From Acanthosoma haemorrhoidale (Eukaryota; Arthropoda; Insecta; Hemiptera; Acanthosomatidae), in assembly GCA_930367205.1 (NCBI GenBank), contig OV884009.1, positions 91,657,189-91,721,188 of the forward strand: DNA of 64,000 bases. The letters run 5' to 3'. Numbering within the stretch: the stretch's first letter is position 1; every line of letters starts with the position of its first letter. A model generated the notes under the pieces. That model was not told the origin of the DNA. It ran no database searches and worked only from the letters and a program-made list of their open reading frames with translations. Below are positions 46,561-59,634 of this stretch, piece after piece. The translations under genes and the position numbers were made by a program.

Positions 46561-49500
46561 TCATGTGATGATTTTAACATGGGTATAGAATATTGTAATC
46601 AGTATGAGCCTCCATCGTTTATGGAAGTTAATTAAACTCATGTATTTCCGAAAGAAAATTAAAACAGGTTCTCGTATGATTAGCGGGAATCTGATTTTAA
46701 ATTTAAGCTACTTATAAAAATGACACGTATGTTTGTTCCGTTCCACTTCAACTCATTTTATAACGACGAGTCATGGTGTCCTCTAATATTCAATTATTAT
46801 TAATATTATTTATTTAAATTTAAGTATGTAAAATTGATCAGCATTTCAAAAACAGTTTAGTCCGATCGCTAAAAACATTTATTTTTAAAAATAAAATATA
46901 GCAGTAGATACAAAGGAAATTAAAAGCTTAAAGTAAGTTTTACGGTAAAAGCTTCGTTTATTTTATAAACCTTGTATTTTCCCTTTAATTTATTAGAGCG
47001 GAATAGAATAATTTTAATATATTACAACCACAATAAATAATAATAACATTTTACTTTATTAAATGGCTAAACGATTTTAAGTCTATAATAATAATTGATG
47101 TCATTAGCTAGGACTGAGGATACTCGAATTAGGATCAGATGTGTACAGTTTGTTCTGTATTTCCACTGTATATATCACTAAGGGTTCTCTGCGAAAATGC
47201 GTGTTTCAAATTTGTTACAATATTTTTTTATTGTTATCTTAATACTTAATTTTAAAATAATAACATTATTCGAAAGACACTAATTTGTCAAAAGAAGGCC
47301 TCTGAGTTTCTTAAAACGTAATGTTTTTAAATTTGTCAACGTTTTGCCTTTCCGGGCATCCTTAGGACCTAAATTCAAAACCATTTCATATAAAACAGCG
47401 TAAAATAATTAAATTTTTTCATACAAAAAAAATTAACACATGATAAAATTAAAACATCTCATACCAAATAGATACGCTGTTGCAAAGTTTAATTAAAATT
47501 TAAAGTGGTAACTATATATTACATAAAAAGGTAACTTCGTTAACTTTGAAGATCAGTTACAAACCCAGTAAATAAAAAAAAAATTATTTTACAGATTGTC
47601 TTGAGCAAAAAGATTTGAATCCACCATGAATTCAGGTAATACTGAATATGAGATTTTATAGACACAGAAAGGTAAATTAACTCTTTTCCTCCATATAGTG
47701 AAAATATATTACTCATTTTTAAAAACAGCGCATGCATGTATATTGTAAAAAACTGAATTTCATTATGAAATTTAAAAAAAAATCCACTTTGAAGAAATCA
47801 TGTTCTCAAACATATGATAATAATTATAATATCAATATTTTTATTTATTTATTTTTTTTTTATTGATTCGTGTTATTTTTATTTTAAAATATGAAAGAGT
47901 CAATTAAATTTCTAAATTTTATTTCAAAACCACACCAACCTTGCGGGTTGAATCGTTAGAATATTATTTGAATATGGTTATTTATTCCAGCATGGTGCTC
48001 AGCTTAGCAGAGCTGGATGGTGTCTTAGAAATGTCATGTTCTGATCAAACAAATCTCATTCTTTGATTATCAAGAATATATAATTGCAAGCGATTGTGAT
48101 ACTCTGAAATAACAGTTCCATGGGACTACGGTGCCAGTGTAACCGCTAGGTAACACTACAACACTACTAGACGGGGACGCGGTGGTCTTGCCTTGATGCA
48201 ACCTTTATACACCATGGAATGGTTTACCATCTTTGCATCACAAAGGATAACACTATCCTTTACATGCATGCCACAAGGACGCTAGTCGCTGAATAGACAC
48301 CCAATTAGGGACACTGTTGCCAACTATCGTCGCCCAACACTTCATCGAGATATCGGGTAGTTACCCCTTTGAATAACTGCAATATGTATTTTTTATATTT
48401 ACCTAAACGAATATAATATATATAATACACTATTAAAATTAAAATAATTTTATAATGAAAAAAATTTTTGGCCAAAAATTGTCGGTGCTACCCCCTCTCA
48501 GTCCTCAGCATGTATATTATAACCGACCAGTGTGGAGTGTGGTCTGTCGAGGACGGATACCCAGAATTAAAGGGACTTTGAGAGACTTGTGTTCATGAAG
48601 GAATTTCTAAAATATGATTTTTTCATGGTAATCAGGGATGGTTGCCAACCACACTTCCAGGCCAGTTCAATGCCCCTATGCTTAGCAATACTTCATTCAA
48701 CTCAATGTAAATGAAGCAGTGTTCTGTATCATAAAGCTGAAAGTTATACAACAGTATAACTAATTTTTTATGCAGTAGATTAGAGGTGATTCTAAGGAAC
48801 CGGCCCAGATCGAACCAAAAGAAAATTAAATCACAATTGTGGACTCTATATAAAGGGATTCATAAACCGAATACGTTACACTACCAATAACCCAGAATAA
48901 AAAATTTTTACACATGAAATCGAAGAAAAATTGGCCACCCAGTGCGAACAATATTATAATAATAATAACATGTTATGAATTAATGAAAATAATTTAAACT
49001 ACTAAAGGAAATTATTTATTTAAAATTAAACATCTATTAATTGGCTAATTCAAATAAATAATGTAGATTAGTCAACATAACTGGTTCAAAGATGCCATCG
49101 CGATTTGCGTCTTTAACTTCAACTCCATCCGGACTTGACTTGCTTCTTATTCCAACTGGACATAGAAACTGGTCCACCCGACTGTTGATGTCCAAGATAT
49201 ATCGAGTTATCAATTGGCCCACTGACCCAGAAACCATGGAAAGATAACAATGCTGAGATGTTCTTTCCAGAGCTGACGAATGGACTAACGCCATGTAAGG
49301 CTAGAGAGAGGGGATTCGGGAGATCCGGAAATAGACGAGTGAGGGAGTTCTCCCCAAGAGCGGGAGTACAACTCTTGTCCCAATCATGTACACAATTCGC
49401 ATACATATACAACAAAACAGAAATACAAATTGGTACTTAATTATAAACATACAAAAATAGTCAACATTAATAAGGACAAAAGGGTCCTTCGTAAAGAAAA

Positions 49501-50469
49501 AAATTCAACTTTTGACTGATCGAAAATTTGGAAAGTATTAATATAATAGAGAAAGTATTTGCCACAAGAACGCCAAAAAAAAACTCACCCCCTGCACAAG
49601 GGTAATACCGCCTAAATAAAACTAGTCGTAGAGAAAAGTTAGTACCAATAATGACCCTTTTTCAATCGTTCTGTTTCTAATGTAATTTTTTTTTTTTTTA
49701 TTTCAGACCATTAATCGGGTGAGTAGCGATCAGATTGATATGTTTTTGTGTCATTATTTACATTCCTGTTCTTTTTTTTTTTTTATTCTATAATACATAA
49801 AATAAAGGATCAATTATTGACCTAATAAATGTTACGCGCAATTTAAGTTTTATTTATTGTTTATTCGTCTTGGTTATTACCCCTAATGATATTGTTTATC
49901 ATGTGAATTTTCGTTTAAGCAATTGAGGATGACGGGTTAGCGCTGCTGAAAACTTCATCGTTGAATAAAAGAGTATTTAATTGATTAAGAATGATTTATT
50001 AACGTTATATGTTGACTCGAAATAGATTTTTAAATGTGCTTTTTTAAAACCTTGAATCATTATTTCAAACGCTCAAATTCAAACCTGCATAGATAATAAT
50101 ATATTACAGACAATTTTTACTTATATAGATCACCGAAGATGTATGCGACAAGTGTGTTACAAATGTATTCAGAAATAGAAGGATAATAATTTACTTTCCT
50201 ATAGGAAGAAAATATAGTTTCTCAGGAGAATGCTGGTAATGCGAATCCTGTATCATTACTTATCCTTTAAAGGGGAAAATATATCAGTAAGTAAAGATAC
50301 TTTCAAAGTCTGTCATGACAAGCAAGGCTTGCTTATATTATTAAAGCCAATAATATAATTCACCTATTTATAGCAAATATCCATTCCAAAACACCTAGCA
50401 GTAATAAATCATAAACATACTCAAAAAAGAGACTTAAACACATCGGTCCTAAGATTGTTTTACGTGTTT
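46561..50469. other. AT-rich DNA without recognisable genes
   Basis: Nearly 4 kb with no supported gene. Minus-strand frames at 49037-49415 (up to 98 codons, including SSPDGVEVKDANRDG in one frame) look locally protein-like but match no family I know. Near 47330-47370, on the minus strand, a GGATGCCCGGAAAGGCAAAAC motif parallels those at 17.5 and 61.9 kb. The 48.1-48.4 kb stretch is GC-richer (ACTAGACGGGGACGCGGTGG) and unassigned. Confidence 0.4.
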
Positions 50470-51300
50470 CACTGTCACTTATTTACAGCAGGTCATGAGT
50501 CCACTGCTGTTTTACTCTCCGAAAAGGATTGTAGGCATGTGTGATGCAGTGCAATGACTGTGCTAGGGGATTAGGGTGGTTTCGATGGAATTTAACGAAC
50601 TTGGCAGGGATGAGTTCAAGTATGTAGGATCTCTTAAGATCGTTATGAAGATTTTTGTTTGAAAGGATTGGATAATGTTTGGTGTTCGACTTTTTGCTGT
50701 CCCCCATAGCTCCATTTCGTATGTCCAAATTGGCTTTAGTATAACTATGTGAATTAGTAATTTTTTTTTTTTATCGAGAGATGGGACGTCCTTTGAAATA
50801 TCATGTACAGAGGTCCAAAGCGTCTTTTTAGTTCTTGTCTTTTTAGCCTCGTGTGTGGGTTCCATGTCAGCCTTTTGCCATGATGGAAGCCTAAATACTC
50901 TACTGTCTTGGATACAGGAAGAGGGATGTTATTTAAAAAACACCACTAGTGGACAGGACTAGCGGCAGAGGGTAAAGGTAATGTGGGAACATTTTGCTTC
51001 ATTACCTTTAGCTTCATTAGCTCAAAGTGCTCTTGGTCAGCCTCCGCTGGCTCTTATCCAGTGACGCAGCTGACAAAGGAGCGTGAAGGACTTCCAAGAC
51101 TCCGCTTCCTCCTTCGCCTGCGAGGGAGGTGACAATCATGTGGACTTAGGGGGTCTCTGGGCTGTTTGTATATACAGTATGAATGAGCGAGTAATGAAAA
51201 TTGTAAATTGGTATGAATGAGATCATTTATCACAATTACTTATAGCCCAATGAGGCAGATTGTAATTTTAGCACAATAAAGTTGTTGTTTATCAGATACA
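50470..51300. mobile_element. JkA LINE with twin-priming inversion
   Basis: From 50470 to about 51010 the ORF2 C-terminal region lies on the minus strand (YLGFHHGKRLTWNP-like in outline, then the PIWTYEMELWG-type motif). From about 51016 to 51300 the 3' UTR lies on the plus strand, starting at GCTCTTGGTCAGCCTCCGC and ending in the GGCAGATTGTAATTTTAGC tail and an A-run. In element coordinates the inverted part ends only about 60 bases before the sense part begins. An inverted 5' segment joined to a complete sense 3' end is the classic product of twin priming during LINE insertion. Confidence 0.85.
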
Positions 51301-51310
51301 AAAAAAAAAA

Positions 51311-52590
51311 CTTTGATTTGCCATTGGTTGCGCTAATACTCGATCCCATCAAGATATTGTTTAAGGTTATGGGTTGGAGTATCGGGGTCTGGGCAGAATG
51401 ACAGAAAGTGGCCAATTAGAATTGAAAAATATAATCAGATTTGTTTGTAATCAGTTTTCAACATCAATTACGTAAAGACTAGCTTGCAGAGCGATTTCAA
51501 CACTTCAATTTCATCGAGCCAATAGACACATTTTTTAATAATCTTTTTACTTGCTAAGTAAATCTATTCGAAATGGCTTAATACATGTTTTTTCAAGTAA
51601 GGGCAGAACTGGAGCTAGAAATTGTGGATCTTCAGAACTCCATTGTTAAAAGATCCAATGTATCTATTAAATAATAAATTCTGGAATGCAGTTAACAGAC
51701 ATACATTTCGCTTGTTGAAAATAGTGTCATAAAAGATCGTGTTTCAGTTTTTCATACTAGTATGAATCATTGTTTTCATTGATAGATATTATATAATCAA
51801 ATCACAGATGAACTCTTGATGATTACTAACGAGCAAGAATATCAATATATTCTCATAACTATGAAGTATCGACCAATGAAATGCAGTCCCTAAGATTGAT
51901 TTTGAGATTTTTTTTATCCTAGTATTTTTCTTGGAACATAGAACTTTATTACGAATCAGTTGTGTTTTAAGTTATATCCATGTTATTGATTTGATTAACT
52001 TTTTATTGCTTCTTACAATAACATAATTTTCCCATATGAGGTACAAGCGACTAGTAGTGTCATATTTTCTATCATCGTGCTGTGGTGACATTGCACCCAT
52101 ATTCAAGACTGGACGTAATATTTACAGAGGACAATTGGTATCGTGTTTTGAATACTGATAAATGTATACACGTTTATGTTTATCACGTTTTTTCTGATTA
52201 GTTCATTAACTTTTAACTTATTCATTACTGTTTCACTGAGAAAGTAATTATAAAAATAACAGATTATAGTTTTTAAATAGTCATAGTATAATTAAGAATA
52301 TTCAGATTGTTTTCGTTATTGTACTTAAAAAAATTGTAAGATAATAAGCAAACAAAACGATACAGTACGATGAGAAATAAATTATTAAACGTTTTCTAAA
52401 ATGGTATTCAATGTTAGTTAATAATGATTGATGTTAATATTTATTTTAAAACAATTGAAACCCCAGTAGAACACCTACAAAAATACAGAAAACATGGTTA
52501 AGCACCTGTGGAGTGCGTGCGACTATGGTTAGTCGAAAAACGCGGGCGACTAACGGAAGGTTAATTGGAAAACCAATTAACTGTTGTATT
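51311..52590. other. AT-rich unique DNA, nothing recognised
   Basis: No coding or repeat signal supported. Confidence 0.5.
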
Positions 52591-52600
52591 TAATTAAAAA

Positions 52601-52664
<64 letters not shown>
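52601..52664. repeat. (AT)n microsatellite
   Basis: About 64 bp of pure AT dinucleotides. Confidence 0.95.
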
Positions 52665-52668
<4 letters not shown>

Positions 52669-53160
52669 TTCCCTTGAGAACAAGACGTTTTATCCCTCTA
52701 ATATCTCCCATAGTTAGAAATAACAGTAAGAAGATAAGATGGCGTGATAGCTGCGACCCAAGGGAAGTTGGGGGGTCGGCTGGAGGCCGCTTCTTTGTTA
52801 GCAACAGAACTGCAAGAGCTACAAAGATGGCACTAAATCATAAAGCCAGCTGCTAAGTTAGGCCCTTTTCCCTCACCGCTGCCAACTGAAGAAGCCTTTT
52901 AATTATACATCCAAGACAATAATACCTTTCGGTAATTGGTGGCTTCCTGAGATTAGGAAGTTGGCCCTTTGTGCAAGGGCGTCCTATTCACCAGCCTCAA
53001 TGAAAACGTAGTTACAATCAACTAAGCGAGCTGACCTCCGGAGCTAGGCTAAGATGATAGGGGGGGCCTCCTATTGTTGCTGCCTTAATCTAAAGCCCCC
53101 GTCCCTCCCATAGTTGCTAGCATCACAGGAAACCCATTCAGTTCTACACTAGTTTAGACG
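52665..53160. other. GC-richer unique block, possible regulatory element
   Basis: Non-repetitive sequence with a clear composition change. Notable words: CCTTTTAATTATACATCC, CCTTTCGGTAATTGGTGGC and CCCTTTGTGCAAGGG (an inverted repeat). There is no recognisable coding frame. The mix of homeodomain-type sites and palindromes is like conserved insect enhancers, but conservation cannot be tested here. Confidence 0.35.
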
Positions 53161-53164
53161 AAAT

Positions 53165-53660
53165 GTAGTCTTCTACTGTTACAACAATACGCAACTTTTA
53201 AGGGCCTTTCGCCTCGGATGGACTGATAAAGGAAACGCTGAGTTATAACAATCTCATTGGAATAACGCAATGATAAAATGATCTACCCACCACGAAATAG
53301 CCCAAAAAACGACGGTTCGCGTTAAACAGATACGAGTTAACTGCATTTTGCCTATGAAGCTGCATGTAAATCTTCTTGTAAACTACAGTTTGAAGATAGC
53401 ATAGTCCTGAGCGTCTGTGGCTCGCGCGCTCTTGGTCAGGCTCCACTGGCTACTGGCCAGATACGGGGCTGACAGAGGAGCGATGGGGACTTCCCAAGAC
53501 TCTGCTTACTGCTTCGCTTGTGAGGGAAGGGACAACCATATGGATTTGAGACTGAATGAGTGAGTGAATGAATATTGTAAACATGGTATGAATAAGAACA
53601 TTTATCATAATTACTTATTGCCCAATAAGGCAGATTGCAATTTTTTCACAATAAAGAAGG
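53165..53660 (+). mobile_element. JkA LINE 3' UTR only, long class
   Basis: It starts inside the extra 3' UTR section unique to the long class (GTAGTCTTCTACTGTTACAA; compare 29881), then follows the standard 3' UTR to the CAGATTGCAATTTTTTCAC tail. No coding sequence is present. It is a strongly 5'-truncated copy of the same subfamily as 29.29 kb. Confidence 0.85.
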
Positions 53661-54040
53661 TTCAATTAAATGGAGGATAGCAGGGGACGTAGACTACGAC
53701 ACTATAATAACAGGTCATAATCACCAATGACAACAATTGATGCATATATTAAACCTTTATCATTTTATTTTTTAGAAAATATCCCCCCTTAGGACAATTT
53801 CTAAATAACAAAATTGAAGACAAGAAAAACATTAAAAGGATATATTCACAAATGACAAAACATATATTCTTGTAAGCATGATATCATGGTATGTAAATAT
53901 TTGTTACAAGCTAACTCCACCTGTAGATTGTGCTATTACGAAAGAAAAAAACCTTTGAAAATTTATATTTCCCTAGGTTACCATTAAAAGAGATTTTTTT
54001 TTTTTTTTTGATTTTTCTTCTAAATTTAAAATATTTAATT
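53661..54040. other. AT-rich DNA between two LINE tails
   Basis: Nothing recognised. Confidence 0.5.
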
Positions 54041-54044
54041 TATT

Positions 54045-54600
54045 TATTTGGGCAACTGTACAGACTACTTCAAAGGACATCCCATCTCTCAGTAGAAAAT
54101 AAATTACTAATCTACAAAGTTATACTTAAACCAATCTGGACATACGGAATAGAGCATTGGGGGACAGCAAAAAAGTCGAACATCAAGCGTATCCAATCCT
54201 CTCAATCCAAAGTCCTGAGAACAATAGTAAATGCCCCTTATTATGTCAGCAACAAAACCCTTCATAACGACCTTGATATACCCTACATTCTAGAACTCAT
54301 CCCTTCCAAGTTTATGAAATTCCACAGTAGCCTTTCCAACCACCCTAATCCTGTAGCACAGTCATTGCACTCCGCCACTCATCCCTATAATACTCCTCGG
54401 AGACTGAAACGGCAGTGGCCTCGTGACCTGCTATAATCGCGTGACAGCGGGAGTCCTGGAAATGGCCAGTTTCTCCAATCATGTCCTATTGTATGAATGA
54501 GCGAGTGAATGATGAACTGTAAATATGGTATGAATGAAATCATTTATCTGTATTATTATTGCCTTATATAATTATTGCCTGTGCAATTCGTATGTAATTA
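54045..54600 (+). mobile_element. JkA LINE fragment, ORF2 C-terminus intact, short-3'UTR class
   Basis: A 5'-truncated copy whose ORF2 C-terminal frame is still open to the natural stop (54434-54436). It reads SVENKLLIYKVILKPIWTYG, then a WGTAKKSNIKRIQSSQSKVL segment, YYVSNKTLHNDL, SKFMKFHSSL and a terminal RRLKRQWPRDLL. This gives the best view of the family's C-terminus. The 3' UTR has the short-class junction CATGTCCTATTGTATGAATG. The tail differs from standard after TGAAATCATTTATCTG. The insertion point upstream lies in a T-run near 54010. Confidence 0.85.
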
Positions 54601-56170
54601 TATAAATAAATATGGTATAAATGCAACATATTTTTTTATAAACCAAAGCCAATTCTCCATAATAATCTTCAGGAAAAATCCAACGAAAAACATAACAAAT
54701 TGTATATTAGTTATGTTCCATCAGAATCGTGAGTATTGTAGCTGTGTAGTGTTGGCATCCCTGTTCCCCTCCTCCCTTTCGTCACTTGTAGGTCAGCCAG
54801 CAGATGAACATTATTACAAGTTAACCCCGTACGGAGTTCAATCTGACAGATGAACAATTCTACTATATTTGTCTTCAAACAGACAACAGTTTGATCGTGG
54901 CGACAAGCTTAACCATTGTGTCAACAGGCTAAGTCCTGCAGACTGAAGACTGGTTAACAATGGCAATATATAGACAGAACATAATATTACTTTCTTCTTA
55001 AGATCTGATCGCCGTCCATAGGTTAGTTGACTTAGTTAAAAAAAACTATTCCACGAATAGACGCATATACTTACAGTGTTATTTTTTTTTTTTCTGCTAA
55101 TAGCATCCTAATAAATATTTCAATTTAAAGTAGGTTGTATATCTCACAACAACAAATTTGGATTTAGTACCATAACTAATATTAAGATTAATTAAAGGCC
55201 TTAAGGCATAATATATTTCTTTTTGATATTACTTATTGTAAATACAGTCCATTAAAAATATTGTAGTGTAAGGTATTTGAGTTGATGAACCAAACTAACC
55301 TTAAAAAATACATTCACTTAAACCTAAATTAACGGCTTGGTGATATGCTGTGTAGTTATTTATGGTTGGACTATCCAAACAATCGAAATCTAATAGTGGT
55401 GAGTTTGGATATTCAGACTGAAAAAGTAGTTCTCATATATTGAGGAAGATACAATTTATGCTCACTATTTACTACGTCGTTTATGAGGCGATGTATTGAG
55501 CATTGATTTATTGAAGAGTCGACAGCATTTTTCAAATAGCAGGGTCGTTAAGTGCCACCACGATGTAAATGGTTCATTTCGCTGGTGCCGCCTAGAAGTG
55601 GCAACTCTGGTTACTGTCAGGAAAAAAAAAAACGACAAGTTTTAAGAACCGTTGGCCTACATTCATAATTGGAACTGAGCAAATTTTCATTAGTTTGAAT
55701 CGGGCTTGCTCACTCACCTTTTCAATTTGTAAGCAGAGCAAATGTAGCAGCCGTCAGTGTGTATATAACCACGAAAAATGGCAGGACGAAGGCAAACATC
55801 TTATAAAGTAATATCTAACCAGCAACCAACAAAACTAGAAGTCAAAAGAAACCGCATCAAAATCCGACAACCCATATCACCAACAACAGCTGTTTCAATC
55901 TAAGAATTTAAAATTTCCTTTTGTGACATTTACTTTCATCATGATTTCAGCCTCTTTGTATCACGCCTTTGAATTTCATTAATTAAAATAGTATACCTAG
56001 CTCATAATTTATAACCAGTAAACAAGTTACCTATGTACAACCAGTGAAGACAACAGTCTTCATCTTAATCATACAGTCCATTTACTAGTGTTTTCAAGTG
56101 TTTTTATCTTTAAGTTCCTGTTATAACTCCATCATAAATTAGAGCTGCAAGATTGGAACCATTTATTCTA
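54601..56170. other. Unique DNA, nothing recognised
   Basis: The 54740-54960 stretch is GC-richer and includes a 92-codon plus-strand frame without a domain. The remainder is AT-rich. No repeat family of this window. Confidence 0.4.
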
Positions 56171-57716
56171 GGCGAAACTGCTAGCAGTTGTTCGTTGGAT
56201 ATGGATGCTAGCAGTTGTTCGTTGGATATGGATGCTAGCAGTTGTTCGTTGGATATGGATCCTAGCAGTTGTTCGTTGGATATGGATGCTAGCAGTTGTT
56301 CACTGGATATGGATGCCTAGCAGTTGTTCGTTGGATATGGATGCTAGCAGTTGTTCGCTGGATATGGATGCTAGCAGTTGTTCGCTGGATATGGATGCTA
56401 GCAGTTGTTCGTTGGATATGGATACTAGCAGTTGTTCGTTGGATATGGATGCCTAGCAGTTGTTCGTTGGATATGGATGCTAGCAGTTGTTCGCTGGATA
56501 TGGATGCTAGCAGTTGTTCGCTGGATATGGATGCTAGCAGTTGTTCGTTGGATATGGATGCTAGCAGTTGTTCGTTGGATATGGATGCCTAGCAGTTGTT
56601 CGTTGGATATGGATGCTAGCAGTTGTTCGCTGGATATGGATGCTAGCAGTTGTTCGCTGGATATGGATGCCTAGCAGTTGTTCGTTGGATATGGATGCTA
56701 GCAGTTGTTCGTTGGATATGGATCCTAGCAGTTGTTCGTTGGATATGGATGCTAGCAGTTGTTCGCTGGATATGGATGCTAGCAGTTGTTCGCTGGATAT
56801 GGATGCTAGCAGTTGTTCGTTGGATATGGATGCTAGCAGTTGTTCGTTGGATATGGATGCCTAGCAGTTGTTCGTTGGATATGGATGCTAGCAGTTGTTC
56901 GCTGGATATGGATGCTAGCAGTTGTTCGCTGGATATGGATGCCTAGCAGTTGTTCGTTGGATATGGATGCTAGCAGTTGTTCGTTGGATATGGATCCTAG
57001 CAGTTGTTCGTTGGATATGGATGCTAGCAGTTGTTCGCTGGATATGGATGCTAGCAGTTGTTCGCTGGATATGGATGCTAGCAGTTGTTCGTTGGATATG
57101 GATGCTAGCAGTTGTTCGCTGGATATGGATGCTAGCAGTTGTTCGTTGGATATGGATGCTAGCAGTTGTTCGCTGGATATGGATGCTAGCAGTTGTTCGT
57201 TGGATATGGATGCTAGCAGTTGTTCGCTGGATATGGATGCTAGCAGTTGTTCGTTGGATATGGATGCTAGCAGTTGTTCGCTGGATATGGATGCTAGCAG
57301 TTGTTCGCTGGATATGGATGCTAGCTAGCAGTTGTTCGTTGGATATGGATGCTAGCAGTTGTTCGTTGGATATGGATCCTAGCAGTTGTTCGTTGGATAT
57401 GGATGCTAGCAGTTGTTCGCTGGATATGGATGCTAGCAGTTGTTCGTTGGATATGGATGCTAGCAGTTGTTCGCTGGATATGGATGCTAGCAGTTGTTCG
57501 CTGGATATGGATCCTAGCAGTTGTTCGTTGGATATGGATGCTAGCAGTTGTTCGTTGGATATGGATGCTAGCAGTTGTTCGCTGGATATGGATGCTAGCA
57601 GTTGTTCGTTGGATATGGATGCTAGCAGTTGTTCGCTGGATATGGATGCTAGCAGTTGTTCGCTGGATATGGATGCTAGCTAGCAGTTGTTCGTTGGATA
57701 TGGATGCTAGCTGGGA
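56171..57716. repeat. 27-bp minisatellite array, about 57 units
   Basis: Tandem units begin GCTAGCAGTTGTTCG and end TTGGATATGGAT. Units differ at a few positions: CGTTGG versus CGCTGG, GATG versus GATC before CTAGC, and an extra C giving a 28-bp unit. Since 27 is a multiple of three, reading frames stay open for long distances on both strands (LAVVRWIWM and SSCSLDMDA on plus, IHIQRTTAS on minus). These are by-products, not genes. The 28-bp variant resets the frame at 56315, 56452, 56587, 56669, 56859 and 56941. The pattern shows a 272-bp higher-order repeat. Confidence 0.97.
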
Positions 57717-59630
57717 TGAGCTGTAATTTATTGCAAGCATAGATAGGAAACATATATCTTAAGTGGCACGACAACTCATCTTTATCAAATTATTCATCCA
57801 TCCTTAAAGATAAACTGAATTCAATAAGGAGTTTAGCGTTGGGAATGCATTAGGTGGATTGAGAGAGTGGAAGATAATTTTAAGAACATTACCGAGGGGT
57901 GGTATACAGGATAAGGGCATTAACGGCTTCTCCAAGTGAATATCTCCTCTAGATTTAAAATTCATATTATTTTTTCCTTCACACGTGAGGCAGTCGACCG
58001 TACTTTTATTGTCTTGTGTTTCTTTTCTGATAGATGTTATTCAATTAAGTTATTTCAGAACGGTATGAATAAAGTCAAATAGGTTGAGAGGGTAATTTTC
58101 AGAGTAATGTTTTGGAACGCCTTCTTATAGGCGTCCCAATTTTTAGTTTTTAGACTAAAAAAGTGTTTAAAATATCACAAAAAGCAGGTCAATTGCAATT
58201 TTCATGAGGTAAAATTACCATGTTAGTCTCTCCAACCATCTTTTGATTGTATCGAGAAAAAAATTGATATCATTTTATAAATTTATTACATAGTAAACAT
58301 TATTATATACAACCACAGAAAGTAATAATGTCAAGTGAGTTTATGGATTTTTATGATCAATAATAATACGTTTGAGTGTCTATTCATTCAGGAGGTGTGA
58401 GCGAGCTCTGGTGACAAGCTGTAATTCAAGCTTGTCGTCGCAGATATCTCAAGTTAATGCTTATTATTTTTTTTACTGTTTCCCAGGTTGTAGTATTCCA
58501 AGCCGATATTTATTGTTTAATACATGTTCCATTATTGAATTATATACATTTAAAAAAGTACTTACAACGATAATAGTGTTTTATTTTACTATGACGTTAT
58601 ACTTATAATTTAGAAGAAGGGATAATTATAAAAAATGTATATGATTAAATTAAATCTGTTTATTAGAATCAGGTTGATTTACTATGAAATTGAGCTTTTG
58701 ATTGAAATCATCTTGGACCTTTGGAAAATAATTTTTTTCATGGTAGGGGTATGTTGCATGTAAACAGCAGACTGGCGAAACAAAGATAGAGTTTTTGAGA
58801 ACCTCGCTCGATCAGCACGCGTTGTACTCTCAACTCAATACAATTAAAATATTTTAATGAAATACGACAATAGCACTAACAATTTTCCCATACGTTTAAA
58901 CCTTACGTACCAGAATCAGAGCAGAAAAGTTCTATTTGTTAAAAGGTAGGCATAGAAAAGTCCCCACAATCTTCGTCTTTTAGTTCCAAATCAACAAACT
59001 AGCGTACATACCGTGCCGTATGAAGTTTTCAAAGGTAATTTAAAAGCTTACAAGGATAATAGTGATACATTACTATAGGAACTCGACCCTGTTACTGAGC
59101 ACATCCCGTGACTACTCAGAGGAAACGATAATTTAGAGGTAGTATAAAAGTTATGGTAAGACTAGATCTTCCCCTCCAGGGGGAATTTATCGATAGTCGC
59201 CCGACTGCCTCACAACATCTCAATAGGAAACTTTTTATTTATGCTTTCACAATTCCTAATTTATATCGCTTCTTTCGACGACTTCCCTTGGACCGTAACA
59301 CTTGCTGCAGCTGAATCCTTGATATACTCAATGCTGAAATCCATCAATCGATATATCGAAAATTAATCACTTTGATAAAACGTCGTAGAATACTTCTAGT
59401 TATCTGCAGAAACTTGATTTTTATCAAACAAATATTACAGAGATAAATTACCTGCTCAATGGATCTGCATAATTAAAACTATAGCGAGAAAAATCACTCT
59501 TAGCAACAGAGTAGATTTCTACAGTTTACTCTCCAAACATGTAACATAATAATGTAAGTTACAAAAGTATTTCCTTAAGTGGAAACTTACAATTTGTTAG
59601 TAAACTAAGAGTTAATGTGGGTTTACACAG
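57717..59630. other. Unique AT-rich DNA, nothing recognised
   Basis: A short hairpin-capable GGAACGCC...GGCGTCCC pair lies near 58110-58135. No gene is recognised. Confidence 0.45.
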
Positions 59631-59634
59631 CATG

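Noticed and set aside
49037..49415. Minus-strand frames with protein-like words as a gene
   Set aside because: Two overlapping frames each carry fragments; no family is recognised and no splice sites join them. Kept only as a note in the intergenic entry.
56171..57716. CRISPR-like array
   Set aside because: Units are directly contiguous with no unique spacers, and the context is a eukaryotic genome.
56205..57740. Several long overlapping reading frames (up to 253 codons) on both strands
   Set aside because: They are by-products of a tandem 27-bp unit, a multiple of three without stops. Nothing suggests translation.
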